A stretch of 64,000 nt of DNA from CAZSHG01 sp964459995 (GTDB lineage Bacteria > UBP14 > UBA6098), in contig CAYWOR010000003.1 of assembly GCA_964459995.1 (NCBI GenBank), positions 62,001 to 126,000 on the forward strand, written 5' to 3'. Positions 1 through 7,719 of the stretch are shown piece after piece; positions within the stretch are counted from its first letter, which is position 1, and each line of letters opens with the position of its first letter. Below the pieces are notes generated by a model that was not told the DNA's origin, ran no database searches, and saw nothing but the letters and a program-made list of their open reading frames with translations. The position numbers were made by a program, and so were the translations under genes.

Positions 1-267
1 GGTTGCGACATCGGGCGATGTCTCGCCGAGCGGTGTCCGATAGAATTTGTAAACAGCGCCCGATGTCGGAGCGAGCATCCTTAACGGCGCGGAATCACCC
101 TTCACGAAACCCTGAAGGATAACCGACCCGCCATAAAGAGTGTCTCCGACCAATCCATAACCGGTGCGAATAAGCTCCGCACTTAAGGGCTGGGACATGG
201 CCGCGCCTGCTGTCAGCAACGACAAAACCAGGAGCGCCAATCCGATCGTTCTATGATATCGGCTCAT
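1..267 (-). CDS. exported protein of unknown function, 5' part only
   Basis: An open frame runs from an ATG at 265-267 off the left edge, giving the first 89 residues. It begins with a typical signal peptide: Arg near the start, a hydrophobic core (IGLALLVLSLLTAGAAM), then a likely cleavage site near AMSQP. The mature part seen is a short beta-rich stretch (GYGLVGDTLYGGSVILQGF) that I cannot assign to a family. A purine-rich site (GGAGGAAGG) lies about 10 bases upstream and is preceded by a GGCC-GAAA-GGCC hairpin. The frame is uninterrupted to the window edge. Function unknown. Confidence 0.7.
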   Translation of the reverse strand, partial: MSRYHRTIGLALLVLSLLTAGAAMSQPLSAELIRTGYGLVGDTLYGGSVILQGFVKGDSAPLRMLAPTSGAVYKFYRTPLGETSPDVAT

Positions 268-284
268 TCAAGCCCCCTTCCTCC

Positions 285-296
285 GGCCTTTCGGCC
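285..296 (-). other. small GNRA-type hairpin just upstream of a ribosome binding site
   Basis: On the minus strand the sequence reads GGCC-GAAA-GGCC, a 4-bp stem with a GAAA tetraloop, directly before the GGAGGAAGG ribosome binding site of the exported protein at 1-267. It could stabilise or expose the site. No further support is visible. Confidence 0.3.
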
Positions 297-367
297 CTCA
301 TATATATTTTGCTTTTTGTTTCTATCATCATGATAAACCTTTTAATTAAAAGTCCATTCAATAAATG

Positions 368-1732
368 TCAAGGCATATTCTCCATTTCAGGGTCAATTTC
401 TGCCGAATATTCGTCGGTTTTAACTGCCGCAACCGGCGGTGTAAGAACTCTCAAAAGCGCCATATAATCTCCGGCCAAAGCGTTAAACTCGGCCATGTAT
501 TTAGATTTGACCGGCGGGCCGTCGGGGAAAGCGTAATTAAGCGGGTTCACATATTGCCCGTTAACACGCACTCGATAATCCAAATGCGGTCCGGTCGAAA
601 GACCGGTGCTTCCGACATATCCAATCAACTGCCCCTGTTTGACACGGCTTCCTTTGCGGATGCCCTTCGCATAACCTTTGAGGTGTCCATAGCAAGTTAC
701 AATTTTTCCGCCGGTATGGCTTATCTCGATATAATTACCGAAACCGCCCTTCCATCCGGCGAAGATAACCGTGCCGTCACCGGAAGCGGAAACCGGCGTT
801 CCAGCCGGTGCGGCATAATCGACGCCGAGATGTGGACGCGAGACTTTCAAAATCGGGTGGTATCTGTTATGCGTAAAATGGCTCGAAATCCGGCGATAGG
901 TCAGAGGAGTTCGCAACAAGGCCTTTTTCGTGTTTTTGCCGGCGAGGGTATAGTATCCATGCGTGCTTTCAGGGTCCATATAATAGATACCGCCGAAGGT
1001 CTTCTCCCCCATCATATATTGTGCCGCTCTGACTCTTCCGACACGGATTACCTCATCACCAAAACGGTATTCTTCGAACATAATCGCGAAACGCTGGCCG
1101 TCGCGGGTTTCGGTGAGGAAGTCCACATCGAAGGAAAGAATGTCCGTGAATCTCAAAATTGCCTCTGCAGGCACGCCCAGCGAGGCCATCGACTCCCAAA
1201 GCGTCGATTTGACCTCGCCTTTGACAGCTCGAAGCGTATAAGCCAACGGGATTGTATCCTTCGTGGCGGTAAGAGAATCGTCCACGCGGCGGACAACATA
1301 GTGCTCCCATGGCGATCTTTCGAGATTGAAACATTTAAGTTTGCCGGCACAATCGAGATCGACGGTGATAATATCCCCCGGCTGAACCTTGCGAACATCA
1401 AAAACATCTCCGAGTCCGAGATTAATATCGTGAACCACTCGCGGGCTAATTCCGGCCTCTGTGAGAGCGATATAAAGCGATTCGTTGCGCTTTATCGAAC
1501 CGTTCCATCTGCAAACCGGATCGAAAGCGAAATTACCGTCGAGAGAGCTGACAGGCATTGCCTCGGCGCGAGGGACAATAAGTTGAATCGCTATAAATAC
1601 GACAAGACCTCCGCCCAGTATTATGCTGGGCCATTTAAGATAGGTCTTAAGGCCGGAGAGCTTCGCAAATAACCCGGAGTTCGCCGTCCGGCTTCGAGTT
1701 GCGCGATATTTAACTACTCGTCTGTGACTCAC
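368..1732 (-). CDS. M23 family metallopeptidase, membrane-anchored murein endopeptidase (LytM type)
   Basis: A 454-residue protein with a cytoplasmic basic N-terminus, one membrane segment near residues 35-52, a long periplasmic region, and a C-terminal peptidase M23 (LytM/lysostaphin) domain. All zinc and catalytic residues are present: H301 and D305 in HLGVD, H350 in YGHL, and H383 in GPHLDY. M23 enzymes cut peptide cross-links of peptidoglycan. The start is GTG and overlaps the stop of the upstream MEMO-AMMECR1 gene by four bases (GTGA), so the two are translationally coupled. The length and central region resemble MepM/NlpD-type proteins with an OapA-like N-terminal part. An active enzyme is likely; the exact bond cut is not predictable. 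Confidence 0.9.
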   Translation of the reverse strand: MSHRRVVKYRATRSRTANSGLFAKLSGLKTYLKWPSIILGGGLVVFIAIQLIVPRAEAMPVSSLDGNFAFDPVCRWNGSIKRNESLYIALTEAGISPRVVHDINLGLGDVFDVRKVQPGDIITVDLDCAGKLKCFNLERSPWEHYVVRRVDDSLTATKDTIPLAYTLRAVKGEVKSTLWESMASLGVPAEAILRFTDILSFDVDFLTETRDGQRFAIMFEEYRFGDEVIRVGRVRAAQYMMGEKTFGGIYYMDPESTHGYYTLAGKNTKKALLRTPLTYRRISSHFTHNRYHPILKVSRPHLGVDYAAPAGTPVSASGDGTVIFAGWKGGFGNYIEISHTGGKIVTCYGHLKGYAKGIRKGSRVKQGQLIGYVGSTGLSTGPHLDYRVRVNGQYVNPLNYAFPDGPPVKSKYMAEFNALAGDYMALLRVLTPPVAAVKTDEYSAEIDPEMENMP

Positions 1733-3201
1733 CTGTTTTCCTCAAAAACAACAATGTCAAAAACCCAAAGCTCGGTGTCGCGAGCTTTCCAAGCATCAGA
1801 AAAAAGGCCGGCGCTAAGGCAAACACGCCCGATGATATCCTCTTTCTTCAAGGACAAGTCCATTTCGGAAGGAAAGACCTTCGCCGAAATATTTCCACGG
1901 ATTAACCAAATGCCGTGACGACCGGGGACAAAGTCGTCTATTCTATTGATCCTCTTAAGATTATAGAAAATATACAACCTGAGCCGAATCTCATCCAACT
2001 GGTATTTGTCGATAGGCTTGAAGCGAGGATCATTGAAAGCCGACGCCAAAGCGACATTCCGAACAGCATCGAAAAGGCCGGTTCCAGTGCGCATAATCCC
2101 AATTCCGGATTCGCGATTTTCGGCAATTATGTCGATATGAACGCCGTCGAACTGAATATTGTCCGGTATTTCGGAGCGAAGAACGGTATTTTCACCATAT
2201 CCTGTAGCCTCTTCGATCGAGCTTCTTGCGTGCCGAAGAAGCCTCGCGCCGTCTCTGTCAGAAAGGGATGAAGCCTCATTAGCGCTTTCCTTCTCGCTGA
2301 GAATCACGGCGGCAAGATAGCCGCATACATGCTGATGATCGCCGGTTATCCTTCCGGTATTTTTATATCGGATTATCTTTCCCGCAACTCCGCCGGAATT
2401 TACTGCGGCAGTGAGAACCGCGATAAGAGCGCCAGAGCTTTCGGCATTGATTTTGCGAGTCCGAAGTTCGTCGATGACCGTTGCAATCTTAGCGTCCTGA
2501 AGCAGATTGACAAGCCGGTTGTCCGAGGTTTCGCAACTTTTTATATCGAAAGATTTCGAGAGATTTGTGGCGGCAATGAAGAGCGTCGCTATTCCGTCGG
2601 AAAGTTCCTGAACCTTCGCGCCGAGTTCTTCCGCTTCCGCGGCTTCAATGCCGTTTAACCCGATTGGAACAATGGGTGTTTGCGGGAAGAAATGCTGTAT
2701 AAATGGCATTTGAAGCTCGATAGACCGAGGCAAACATGTCTCTGAAACTATCTCACGAAACCCTATAGACCCGGCATCGATCAATTGCCCGCAGAAATCC
2801 TCATCGACAGGGCTTCGTCCAATCGGTGTGTTCAAGGAGGCTCCGATATAGATATTGGCCGGATTTGCAGACTCATCGTAGCCAAAGATAACTATTCGGT
2901 CGTATTTGTGGGATGAAATAGCGGAATAGGCCTCTCCGAGGAGCGAACCAACGTAAATATATGCCTCATTGGGGAGTATGAGGGCAACGGTCGAGCCCGA
3001 AGGAAGTCGGTAATTCGACTTGGAGAGAGCAACTACTTGATCATAAAGGGATACGGGAGAAGCGGGATAAAGCGTGGAGGCACCACACATAGGTCTGACT
3101 TTGTCCGATGACAAAGCCGTCCCGGAAAGGGAAATTAACACGACCGTGATTAACGCCAGCCGTCCTATGTTCCGGAAGCAAATTTTTACTCCCCTGCTCA
3201 T
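1729..3201 (-). CDS. secreted MEMO-AMMECR1 fusion protein with degenerate active sites
   Basis: A 490-residue protein that joins a MEMO-like domain (about residues 65-305) to an AMMECR1-like domain (about 315-485), the AmmeMemoRadiSam arrangement without its radical SAM partner. An N-terminal signal segment (residues 12-32) predicts export, unusual for this family. The MEMO signature HAGY is replaced by NEAY (78-81), the GPSHH-like region by GYDES (107-111), EHSxExQLPF by PRSIELQMPF (158-167), and the metal cysteine of the CG motif appears to be Ser near 256. In AMMECR1 the RGCIG motif is RESGIG (363-368), while ALASAFNDPRFKP is kept. The fold is recognisable but the known metal ligands look lost. 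It is the first gene of an operon with the M23 peptidase, which hints at an envelope role. ATG start with AAGGAAG upstream. Confidence 0.8.
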   Translation of the reverse strand: MSRGVKICFRNIGRLALITVVLISLSGTALSSDKVRPMCGASTLYPASPVSLYDQVVALSKSNYRLPSGSTVALILPNEAYIYVGSLLGEAYSAISSHKYDRIVIFGYDESANPANIYIGASLNTPIGRSPVDEDFCGQLIDAGSIGFREIVSETCLPRSIELQMPFIQHFFPQTPIVPIGLNGIEAAEAEELGAKVQELSDGIATLFIAATNLSKSFDIKSCETSDNRLVNLLQDAKIATVIDELRTRKINAESSGALIAVLTAAVNSGGVAGKIIRYKNTGRITGDHQHVCGYLAAVILSEKESANEASSLSDRDGARLLRHARSSIEEATGYGENTVLRSEIPDNIQFDGVHIDIIAENRESGIGIMRTGTGLFDAVRNVALASAFNDPRFKPIDKYQLDEIRLRLYIFYNLKRINRIDDFVPGRHGIWLIRGNISAKVFPSEMDLSLKKEDIIGRVCLSAGLFSDAWKARDTELWVFDIVVFEENR

Positions 3202-3287
3202 CGTCGCTTCCTTTGCGCTGGTGGACTATAAAACGGTCGCTCTCTCTTTTCCGAACCTCCATGATTGAGTTTTTCAAACAGTAAGAG

Positions 3288-3316
3288 AAAATAAATCTAA
3301 AATGGGCTTCTGTCAA
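3288..3316 (-). promoter_or_regulatory. sigma-70-type promoter of the MEMO-M23 operon
   Basis: On the minus strand TTGACA (3311-3316), a 17-base spacer, and TATTTT (3288-3293) lie upstream of the ATG at 3201. The predicted leader is about 80 bases and carries a normal ribosome binding site. Confidence 0.5.
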
Positions 3317-3397
3317 TGTTTTTTTCAACAATTTTTCTTCAGAGCCTATAAATACAATCTTTTCTAACGATCAGCATATTTTTTCGTTCTATTTGCG

Positions 3398-3426
3398 TTG
3401 ACAAATTGAACCTCACTCCCCATATT
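3398..3426 (+). promoter_or_regulatory. promoter of queA, probably leaderless
   Basis: TTGACA (3398-3403), a 17-base spacer and CATATT (3421-3426) are followed after only 8 bases by the queA ATG at 3435. Transcription would start at or next to the A of the start codon. No Shine-Dalgarno site precedes the ATG. Confidence 0.55.
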
Positions 3427-3434
3427 TCGCCCTT

Positions 3435-4472
3435 ATGAAAGAAGGCTATGAAATAGGGCTTTACAACTACGATCTCCCAAAAGAGTTCATCGCTTCGGAA
3501 CCGGCACAACCTCGCGACTCTTCAAAGTTGCTCGTTTTGGATAGAAAAATCGGCGCGATACAGGATAAAATCTTCCGCGATTTGCCGGATTTTCTCCGTG
3601 AAGGTGATGTCATCGTGGTGAACGATACAAAGGTTTTTCCCGCAAGACTGCTTGGGAAAAAAGTTTCCGGTGGCAATGCCGAGATTTTCCTCCTCGAACG
3701 GCTCGAGAACGGCGATTGGACAGCTCTTGTGAAACCCGGCAAACGTCTCGGCGATGGAGCTATCGTAAATATCGGCGAGGATTTTTCTGCGATTATCCGT
3801 GAAAAACTATCCGATAGGCGCAGAAGGGTAAGCCTTCTCGGCGAAAGCGACATCTGGAGCCTTCTCGAAAGACACGGGCACACACCCTTACCCGTTTATA
3901 TCGACCGCAAAGACCGTCCCGACGATATCGACAGATACCAAACAGTCTATGCCGAGAAAATCGGTGCCGTTGCGGCTCCAACCGCCGGATTCCATTTCAC
4001 GGAGAATCTTATAAAGAGAATCGAGCAAATGGGGGTAAAATTCGTGAATGTTACACTGCATGTCGGTTGGGGAACTTTCAAAGGAATAGAGGCGCAGGAT
4101 ATCCGCAACCACAAAATGCATTCGGAATATTACGAAATCCCCGAATCGACCGCTTTGGAAGTGAATCATGCAAAAAGCGAAAATCGGCGTGTCATTTGTG
4201 TCGGCACGACCTCTGTTAGGGCGATAGAATCCGCGGCTGGAAAAGGTTTGCCGCTTCAGCCTCATTCAGCCCGAACCGAGTTGTTTATCTCTCCCGGATA
4301 CGAGTTCAAAGTCGCGGATGGCATGATTACGAATTTCCACCTGCCGAGAAGCTCGCTAATAGTTATGGTAAGCGCATTTGCCGGAAGAGAATCTATAATG
4401 GCGGCCTATCGCCACGCAATCGCAAGTGGATACAGGTTCTACAGCTACGGCGACGCAATGCTTGTCGTATAA
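3435..4472 (+). CDS. queA: S-adenosylmethionine:tRNA ribosyltransferase-isomerase
   Basis: A 345-residue, full-length QueA. It transfers the ribosyl group of SAM to 7-aminomethyl-7-deazaguanine in tRNA to make epoxyqueuosine, a late step of queuosine synthesis in the wobble position of GUN-anticodon tRNAs. Family motifs are visible: NDTKVFPARL, APTAGFHFT, HVGWGTF, CVGTTSVRAIES, and the C-terminal TNFHLPRSSLIVMVSAFAG. It is a single-gene unit between a close upstream promoter and a strong terminator. The ATG is chosen because no other start codon lies before the conserved YDLP segment; the mRNA may be leaderless. Confidence 0.97.
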   Translation: MKEGYEIGLYNYDLPKEFIASEPAQPRDSSKLLVLDRKIGAIQDKIFRDLPDFLREGDVIVVNDTKVFPARLLGKKVSGGNAEIFLLERLENGDWTALVKPGKRLGDGAIVNIGEDFSAIIREKLSDRRRRVSLLGESDIWSLLERHGHTPLPVYIDRKDRPDDIDRYQTVYAEKIGAVAAPTAGFHFTENLIKRIEQMGVKFVNVTLHVGWGTFKGIEAQDIRNHKMHSEYYEIPESTALEVNHAKSENRRVICVGTTSVRAIESAAGKGLPLQPHSARTELFISPGYEFKVADGMITNFHLPRSSLIVMVSAFAGRESIMAAYRHAIASGYRFYSYGDAMLVV

Positions 4473-4477
4473 CGAGT

Positions 4478-4519
4478 AAAAAAAAAGGGGGGGGAACTTA
4501 AGTTCCCCCCCTTTTTTTT
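4478..4519. terminator. bidirectional intrinsic terminator between queA and the fibre gene
   Basis: A near-perfect inverted repeat: nine A, eight G, AACTTAAGTT, seven C, eight T. Both strands give a G/C stem followed by a U-run, so it can end queA from the left and the 4528-7461 gene from the right. Confidence 0.9.
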
Positions 4520-4527
4520 ATTCGAGT

Positions 4528-7461
4528 TTAGTAATTTCTATGGAGTTGATAACTCGTAGAGGTCGATTGCGGTGCGCCGAGACCCACACGGACGCCGCCC
4601 GCCGAAACATTGATTGTTCCATCGGCAGGTTTCACTGTAACTGCATCCGAGATGATTTCGATACCGTTTCCGGCATTCACGACAACATCGTCGCCGCTAA
4701 TTCCCAAACCGTTTCCGGCATTTACAGCGAAAGTTCTTGCAGTGCTTCCATTATAATCGGTTCCTGAAAGACCCGCGCCGGCTGTAAGGTTCGCCAAATC
4801 GGTCGAAGCCGCGGCCCATGTATATGCCGAGCCGTTCCATTTGAGATAGTAGTTGGCGGTAGGTGCGGCCGCTACCGTAACGACTCCGGAACCGTTTGTC
4901 ATAAGAATACGGTTCGCGGTTCCACTCGCGAGTTTCGACCAAGCAATAGCCGCCGATGCCGAAATGTCGGCGTTCATTATCGAGCCATCGAGAATTTTGG
5001 CCGAAGTTACAGCATTGTCGGCAATTGTAGTGGTAATCGAGGTTGTGCCCGAACCGGTAACATCACCAGTTAGAGTAATATTCTCGTTTCCAGTTAAAAC
5101 TTGCACGCCGTTGCTATACAACCTCGTTGCATAGAAATAGCCGTCGTAGTTCAATCTGGTCGTGCTCGATGGGTTCGTAGTTCCGCCATAAAGACGTCCA
5201 GACTCTCTCGTAGTGCCGTGATACCAAAGTGCGCCTTCGGTCGTCTGACCGGCATAAATCTCGGTAAGGGCTAATCCGCTGGCTTCCTGAGTCAGTCCTG
5301 TTCCGCCGGCAACCGAGAAGGTTGTGGTTGCGAGGCTGATGCCGTTGCCCGCAGAATAGGTCGTATTCTCATCGGGAGGGGTAGCCCATGTTCCGTCTGC
5401 GCGAAGGTAATTCACCGTTCCACCACCGCTAGCAGGGGTTAAACCGGCGGTAGTTGAGTTAAACAAGGGCAATGTAACACCGGTGCCGCCCGATATTCCG
5501 AGCGCGCGAGTTGCGGGCGTATAGGACAGGTTCTGGCTATCGGTGCCGCCGTCATCCGCCGCTGGCGCCCAGTTTGTGCCGTTCCATTTGAGGACTTGGT
5601 TCGAGGTCGGAGCGGTACTCGCGACCGCACGTCCCTGAATTCCGACAACAGTAAGCGCCGAAGCGCCGGTGGCATCACCAGTGTGGGCGGCATGGCTGAG
5701 TCCCGAAGCGTCCTGAGTTAGTCCGGTTCCTGCCGCAACAGAGAAAGTCGTGCCAGAAAGACTGATGCCGTTGCCCGCAGAATAGGTCGTGTTGTTGTCG
5801 TTATCCGGTGCCCAGCTTGTGCCGTTCCATTTGAGAACTTGACCGTTTGTCGCGGCCTGTTGCGCAATATCGAGCGGACTGCCGGCTGTCCCGTTGCCCG
5901 TGAGACGAGCTGTGGTTTGCGCAACCTGCGAACCCCAGTTATCGCCCGAGGCGGCTATTGCGGCGTCCAACTCGTCGATCGCAGACTGCACATTTGTAGC
6001 GAGAAGTCCGGAGGTGGCGTTGCTATAACCCACCAAACCGGCTCCACTTGCCGCCGCAGAAGATGAAAGAAGAACACCGCCGAGGCTCAAATTGGCACCG
6101 AGAAGATTATTCGTCGCTGTGATATTGCCGCGAGCCCAGGTTTCACCAAGTTCATTTACTGTGAAAGCCGCTGTCATAGCATCGTCGTAGATGAAGAAAG
6201 TGTTAGTAGTTCCCGCACCGCCGCCCTCGTCGAGCTGAATATTGAGATCGGCAGTCGAGTAAATCTTTACGCCGGCAGTTCCGCTCATTCTCAGATGACC
6301 GGAAGAGTAAATTGCGGGACCGGTGCCAGCATTAGTGGCGTAAACTGCAGCATTTGTGCCCGAATTATTCGAGGCGTTTATCGCCCTGCCGGAACCGCTG
6401 ACCGCATTAATTGCATTAGTCGCACCGGATGATGTTATCGAAACGGGGGTTCCGGTGGCTACAGTGATTGAAGCGCCGTCGTCGTAGGCGTCCTGTAGGC
6501 TATGAGTAATAGCCGATCCGCCGCCGGCGATTTCATCGAGAGCTGATTGCACATCGGTGGCCGTAAGACCGGATACTGTGTTGCTATAGGGAACATCGAC
6601 CGCGGAAACTTGGTTCGCACCGAGACCCCAGTCGATATGAGTATCGTTGACGCCATCGGCGGCGATTCTGAGCAAGTTGCCGACAACACCGGTTCCCGCA
6701 AGTGTGGCGTCCGATTGGACAACCTGCGAGCCCCAGTCGTCTCCGGCACTCGAAGCATCGATTGTAACCTGTCCGGTCGCGGGATTGACAGCAACCGCCG
6801 CGCCGCCAGTAGCCGTAAAATTCAAAATATCGGTCTGGCTTGCGACAGTATAGGTATTCGTGCCGTCGGAAACCCTATTGAAAAGGTTCTGATTGTCGCT
6901 TCCGGGAGCGTGAAGATTCGCGCGTTCCGCAGTGGTGATGATCGCGCCCGAGCCGGCAGATGTAACATCTGTGTGCTGTGTAACACTTCCCCAGTTTACC
7001 GAAAGCGGATCCGCAGTCGTGCCGTCGCCGTCGATTGTGGCGTCGGTTTGAACTGCTCCGCTACCTATAATATATGCAGTATCGGCGTATATAGCTCGAA
7101 ATGAATAGGGCACAGTAGTAAGCTTTTCGCGTGGGGTCAGAACCTCGGAGCCAATCTGTAATTCGACCCAATACTCTCTATCGAAAGCGATGTCCAAATC
7201 GGTAATCGCGCCCAGTTGAACGTCGAACAATCCATTTGTAACGACGATTGCACTTCCGCCGGTGTGGGCTTCCGTCCAGATTGCCGTTCCGCCGGTTTCG
7301 ACAGCGAAAATCCTAAAGGTGATATTGACAGGGCCGGTAACAGCCACGCCTGAAGGGTCAGTTAATTTCCCCTGATAGTTTATCAAACGTGGCAATCCCT
7401 GCGCAAAAGCGCTTCCGATAATTGCCGCCAACAACAACACTACTAACGTTTTCTTCCCCAT
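4528..7461 (-). CDS. large secreted repetitive fibre-like protein (977 residues)
   Basis: Starts with a clear signal peptide (KKTLVVLLLAAIIGSAFAQ). Residues about 25-125 form a beta-rich module (INYQGKLTDPSG, NITFRIF, VLTPREKLTTVPYSFRA) that is also present in the 8652-11279 protein. The rest is low-complexity Gly/Ala/Thr/Ser/Asn sequence with repeated phrases such as NTTYSAGNGISL, GTGLTQ.ASGL and WGSQV.Q..A.L.G.G, typical of trimeric beta-helical or phage-tail-like fibres. It ends in SYQLHRNY, a tail shared with the 11295-13901 protein. No T9SS sorting domain, autotransporter barrel or sortase site is seen. ATG start with AGGAGGA seven bases upstream and its own promoter. Likely a cell-surface fibre or adhesin; no activity can be assigned. 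Confidence 0.8.
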   Translation of the reverse strand: MGKKTLVVLLLAAIIGSAFAQGLPRLINYQGKLTDPSGVAVTGPVNITFRIFAVETGGTAIWTEAHTGGSAIVVTNGLFDVQLGAITDLDIAFDREYWVELQIGSEVLTPREKLTTVPYSFRAIYADTAYIIGSGAVQTDATIDGDGTTADPLSVNWGSVTQHTDVTSAGSGAIITTAERANLHAPGSDNQNLFNRVSDGTNTYTVASQTDILNFTATGGAAVAVNPATGQVTIDASSAGDDWGSQVVQSDATLAGTGVVGNLLRIAADGVNDTHIDWGLGANQVSAVDVPYSNTVSGLTATDVQSALDEIAGGGSAITHSLQDAYDDGASITVATGTPVSITSSGATNAINAVSGSGRAINASNNSGTNAAVYATNAGTGPAIYSSGHLRMSGTAGVKIYSTADLNIQLDEGGGAGTTNTFFIYDDAMTAAFTVNELGETWARGNITATNNLLGANLSLGGVLLSSSAAASGAGLVGYSNATSGLLATNVQSAIDELDAAIAASGDNWGSQVAQTTARLTGNGTAGSPLDIAQQAATNGQVLKWNGTSWAPDNDNNTTYSAGNGISLSGTTFSVAAGTGLTQDASGLSHAAHTGDATGASALTVVGIQGRAVASTAPTSNQVLKWNGTNWAPAADDGGTDSQNLSYTPATRALGISGGTGVTLPLFNSTTAGLTPASGGGTVNYLRADGTWATPPDENTTYSAGNGISLATTTFSVAGGTGLTQEASGLALTEIYAGQTTEGALWYHGTTRESGRLYGGTTNPSSTTRLNYDGYFYATRLYSNGVQVLTGNENITLTGDVTGSGTTSITTTIADNAVTSAKILDGSIMNADISASAAIAWSKLASGTANRILMTNGSGVVTVAAAPTANYYLKWNGSAYTWAAASTDLANLTAGAGLSGTDYNGSTARTFAVNAGNGLGISGDDVVVNAGNGIEIISDAVTVKPADGTINVSAGGVRVGLGAPQSTSTSYQLHRNY
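5277..5378 (-). repeat. internal coding repeat, copy 1
   Basis: About 100 bases closely resembling 5701-5799 in the same gene, including an identical block GCCCGCAGAATAGGTCGT. It encodes the NTTYSAGNGISL...GLTQ.ASGL unit and can support recombinational copy-number change. Confidence 0.6.
5701..5799 (-). repeat. internal coding repeat, copy 2
   Basis: Second copy of the unit at 5277-5378, diverged mostly at third codon positions outside the identical block. The protein phrase is NTTYSAGNGISLSGTTFSV. Confidence 0.6.
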
Positions 7462-7491
7462 TTTTCCTCCTGTCTATGGGATTAACATTTC

Positions 7492-7520
7492 AGTATAATT
7501 CGTCTCCTGTAAAAAAACAA
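7492..7520 (-). promoter_or_regulatory. promoter of the 977-residue fibre gene
   Basis: On the minus strand TTGTTT (7515-7520), a 17-base spacer and TATACT (7492-7497) give a leader of about 25 bases that includes the AGGAGGA ribosome binding site. It allows this gene to be read apart from the upstream operon. A TTGACA further upstream lacks a good partner box. Confidence 0.4.
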
Positions 7521-7593
7521 ATGAATTTTGCATCAGTATTTCATTTTTCACATTTTTCTAACTTAATCTCTTGTCAATCTTCTTCAAAATTCA

Positions 7594-7658
7594 GGGAGGA
7601 GGGCTTCGTCTAAGCCTTTCCGGGAGGCAGAAACCCATAGGCCGACAACCCTCCCCCC
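7594..7658 (-). ncRNA. predicted structured RNA element between the lipoprotein and fibre genes
   Basis: Arms 7594-7603 and 7649-7658 pair over ten bases. An inner stem pairs 7608-7610 with 7644-7646 and 7613-7616 with 7640-7643. In two places the minus-strand RNA forms G-U pairs where the plus strand would have A-C mismatches, so the structure belongs to the minus strand. The apical part (GGGTTTC, then CCTCCCGGAAA) could form TTTC/GAAA with GGG-CCC crossing it, a possible pseudoknot. No strong U-run follows, so it is not a standard terminator. It lies upstream of the predicted 7492-7520 promoter and would be the 3' end of the lipoprotein transcript. Confidence 0.4.
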
Positions 7659-7719
7659 TATTAATCATCAATGAAATTTTTTATTCCGTTTCAGTAATAT
7701 ATCATCATATTATAGCGGT

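Noticed and set aside
365..1672. 435-codon open frame on the plus strand opposite the M23 gene
   Set aside because: The minus-strand frame has a complete, recognisable M23 domain; the plus-strand translation has no motif and no ribosome binding site. It is a shadow of codon bias.
6547..7104. 185-codon open frame opposite the 977-residue fibre gene
   Set aside because: A by-product of the repetitive sequence; the translation is low in order and the minus strand has a clear signal peptide gene.
7594..7658. Integron attC site or known riboswitch
   Set aside because: No GTTRRRY/RYYYAAC core sites, no integrase, and no match I can make to common riboswitch cores (SAM, TPP, cobalamin, glycine, c-di-GMP).
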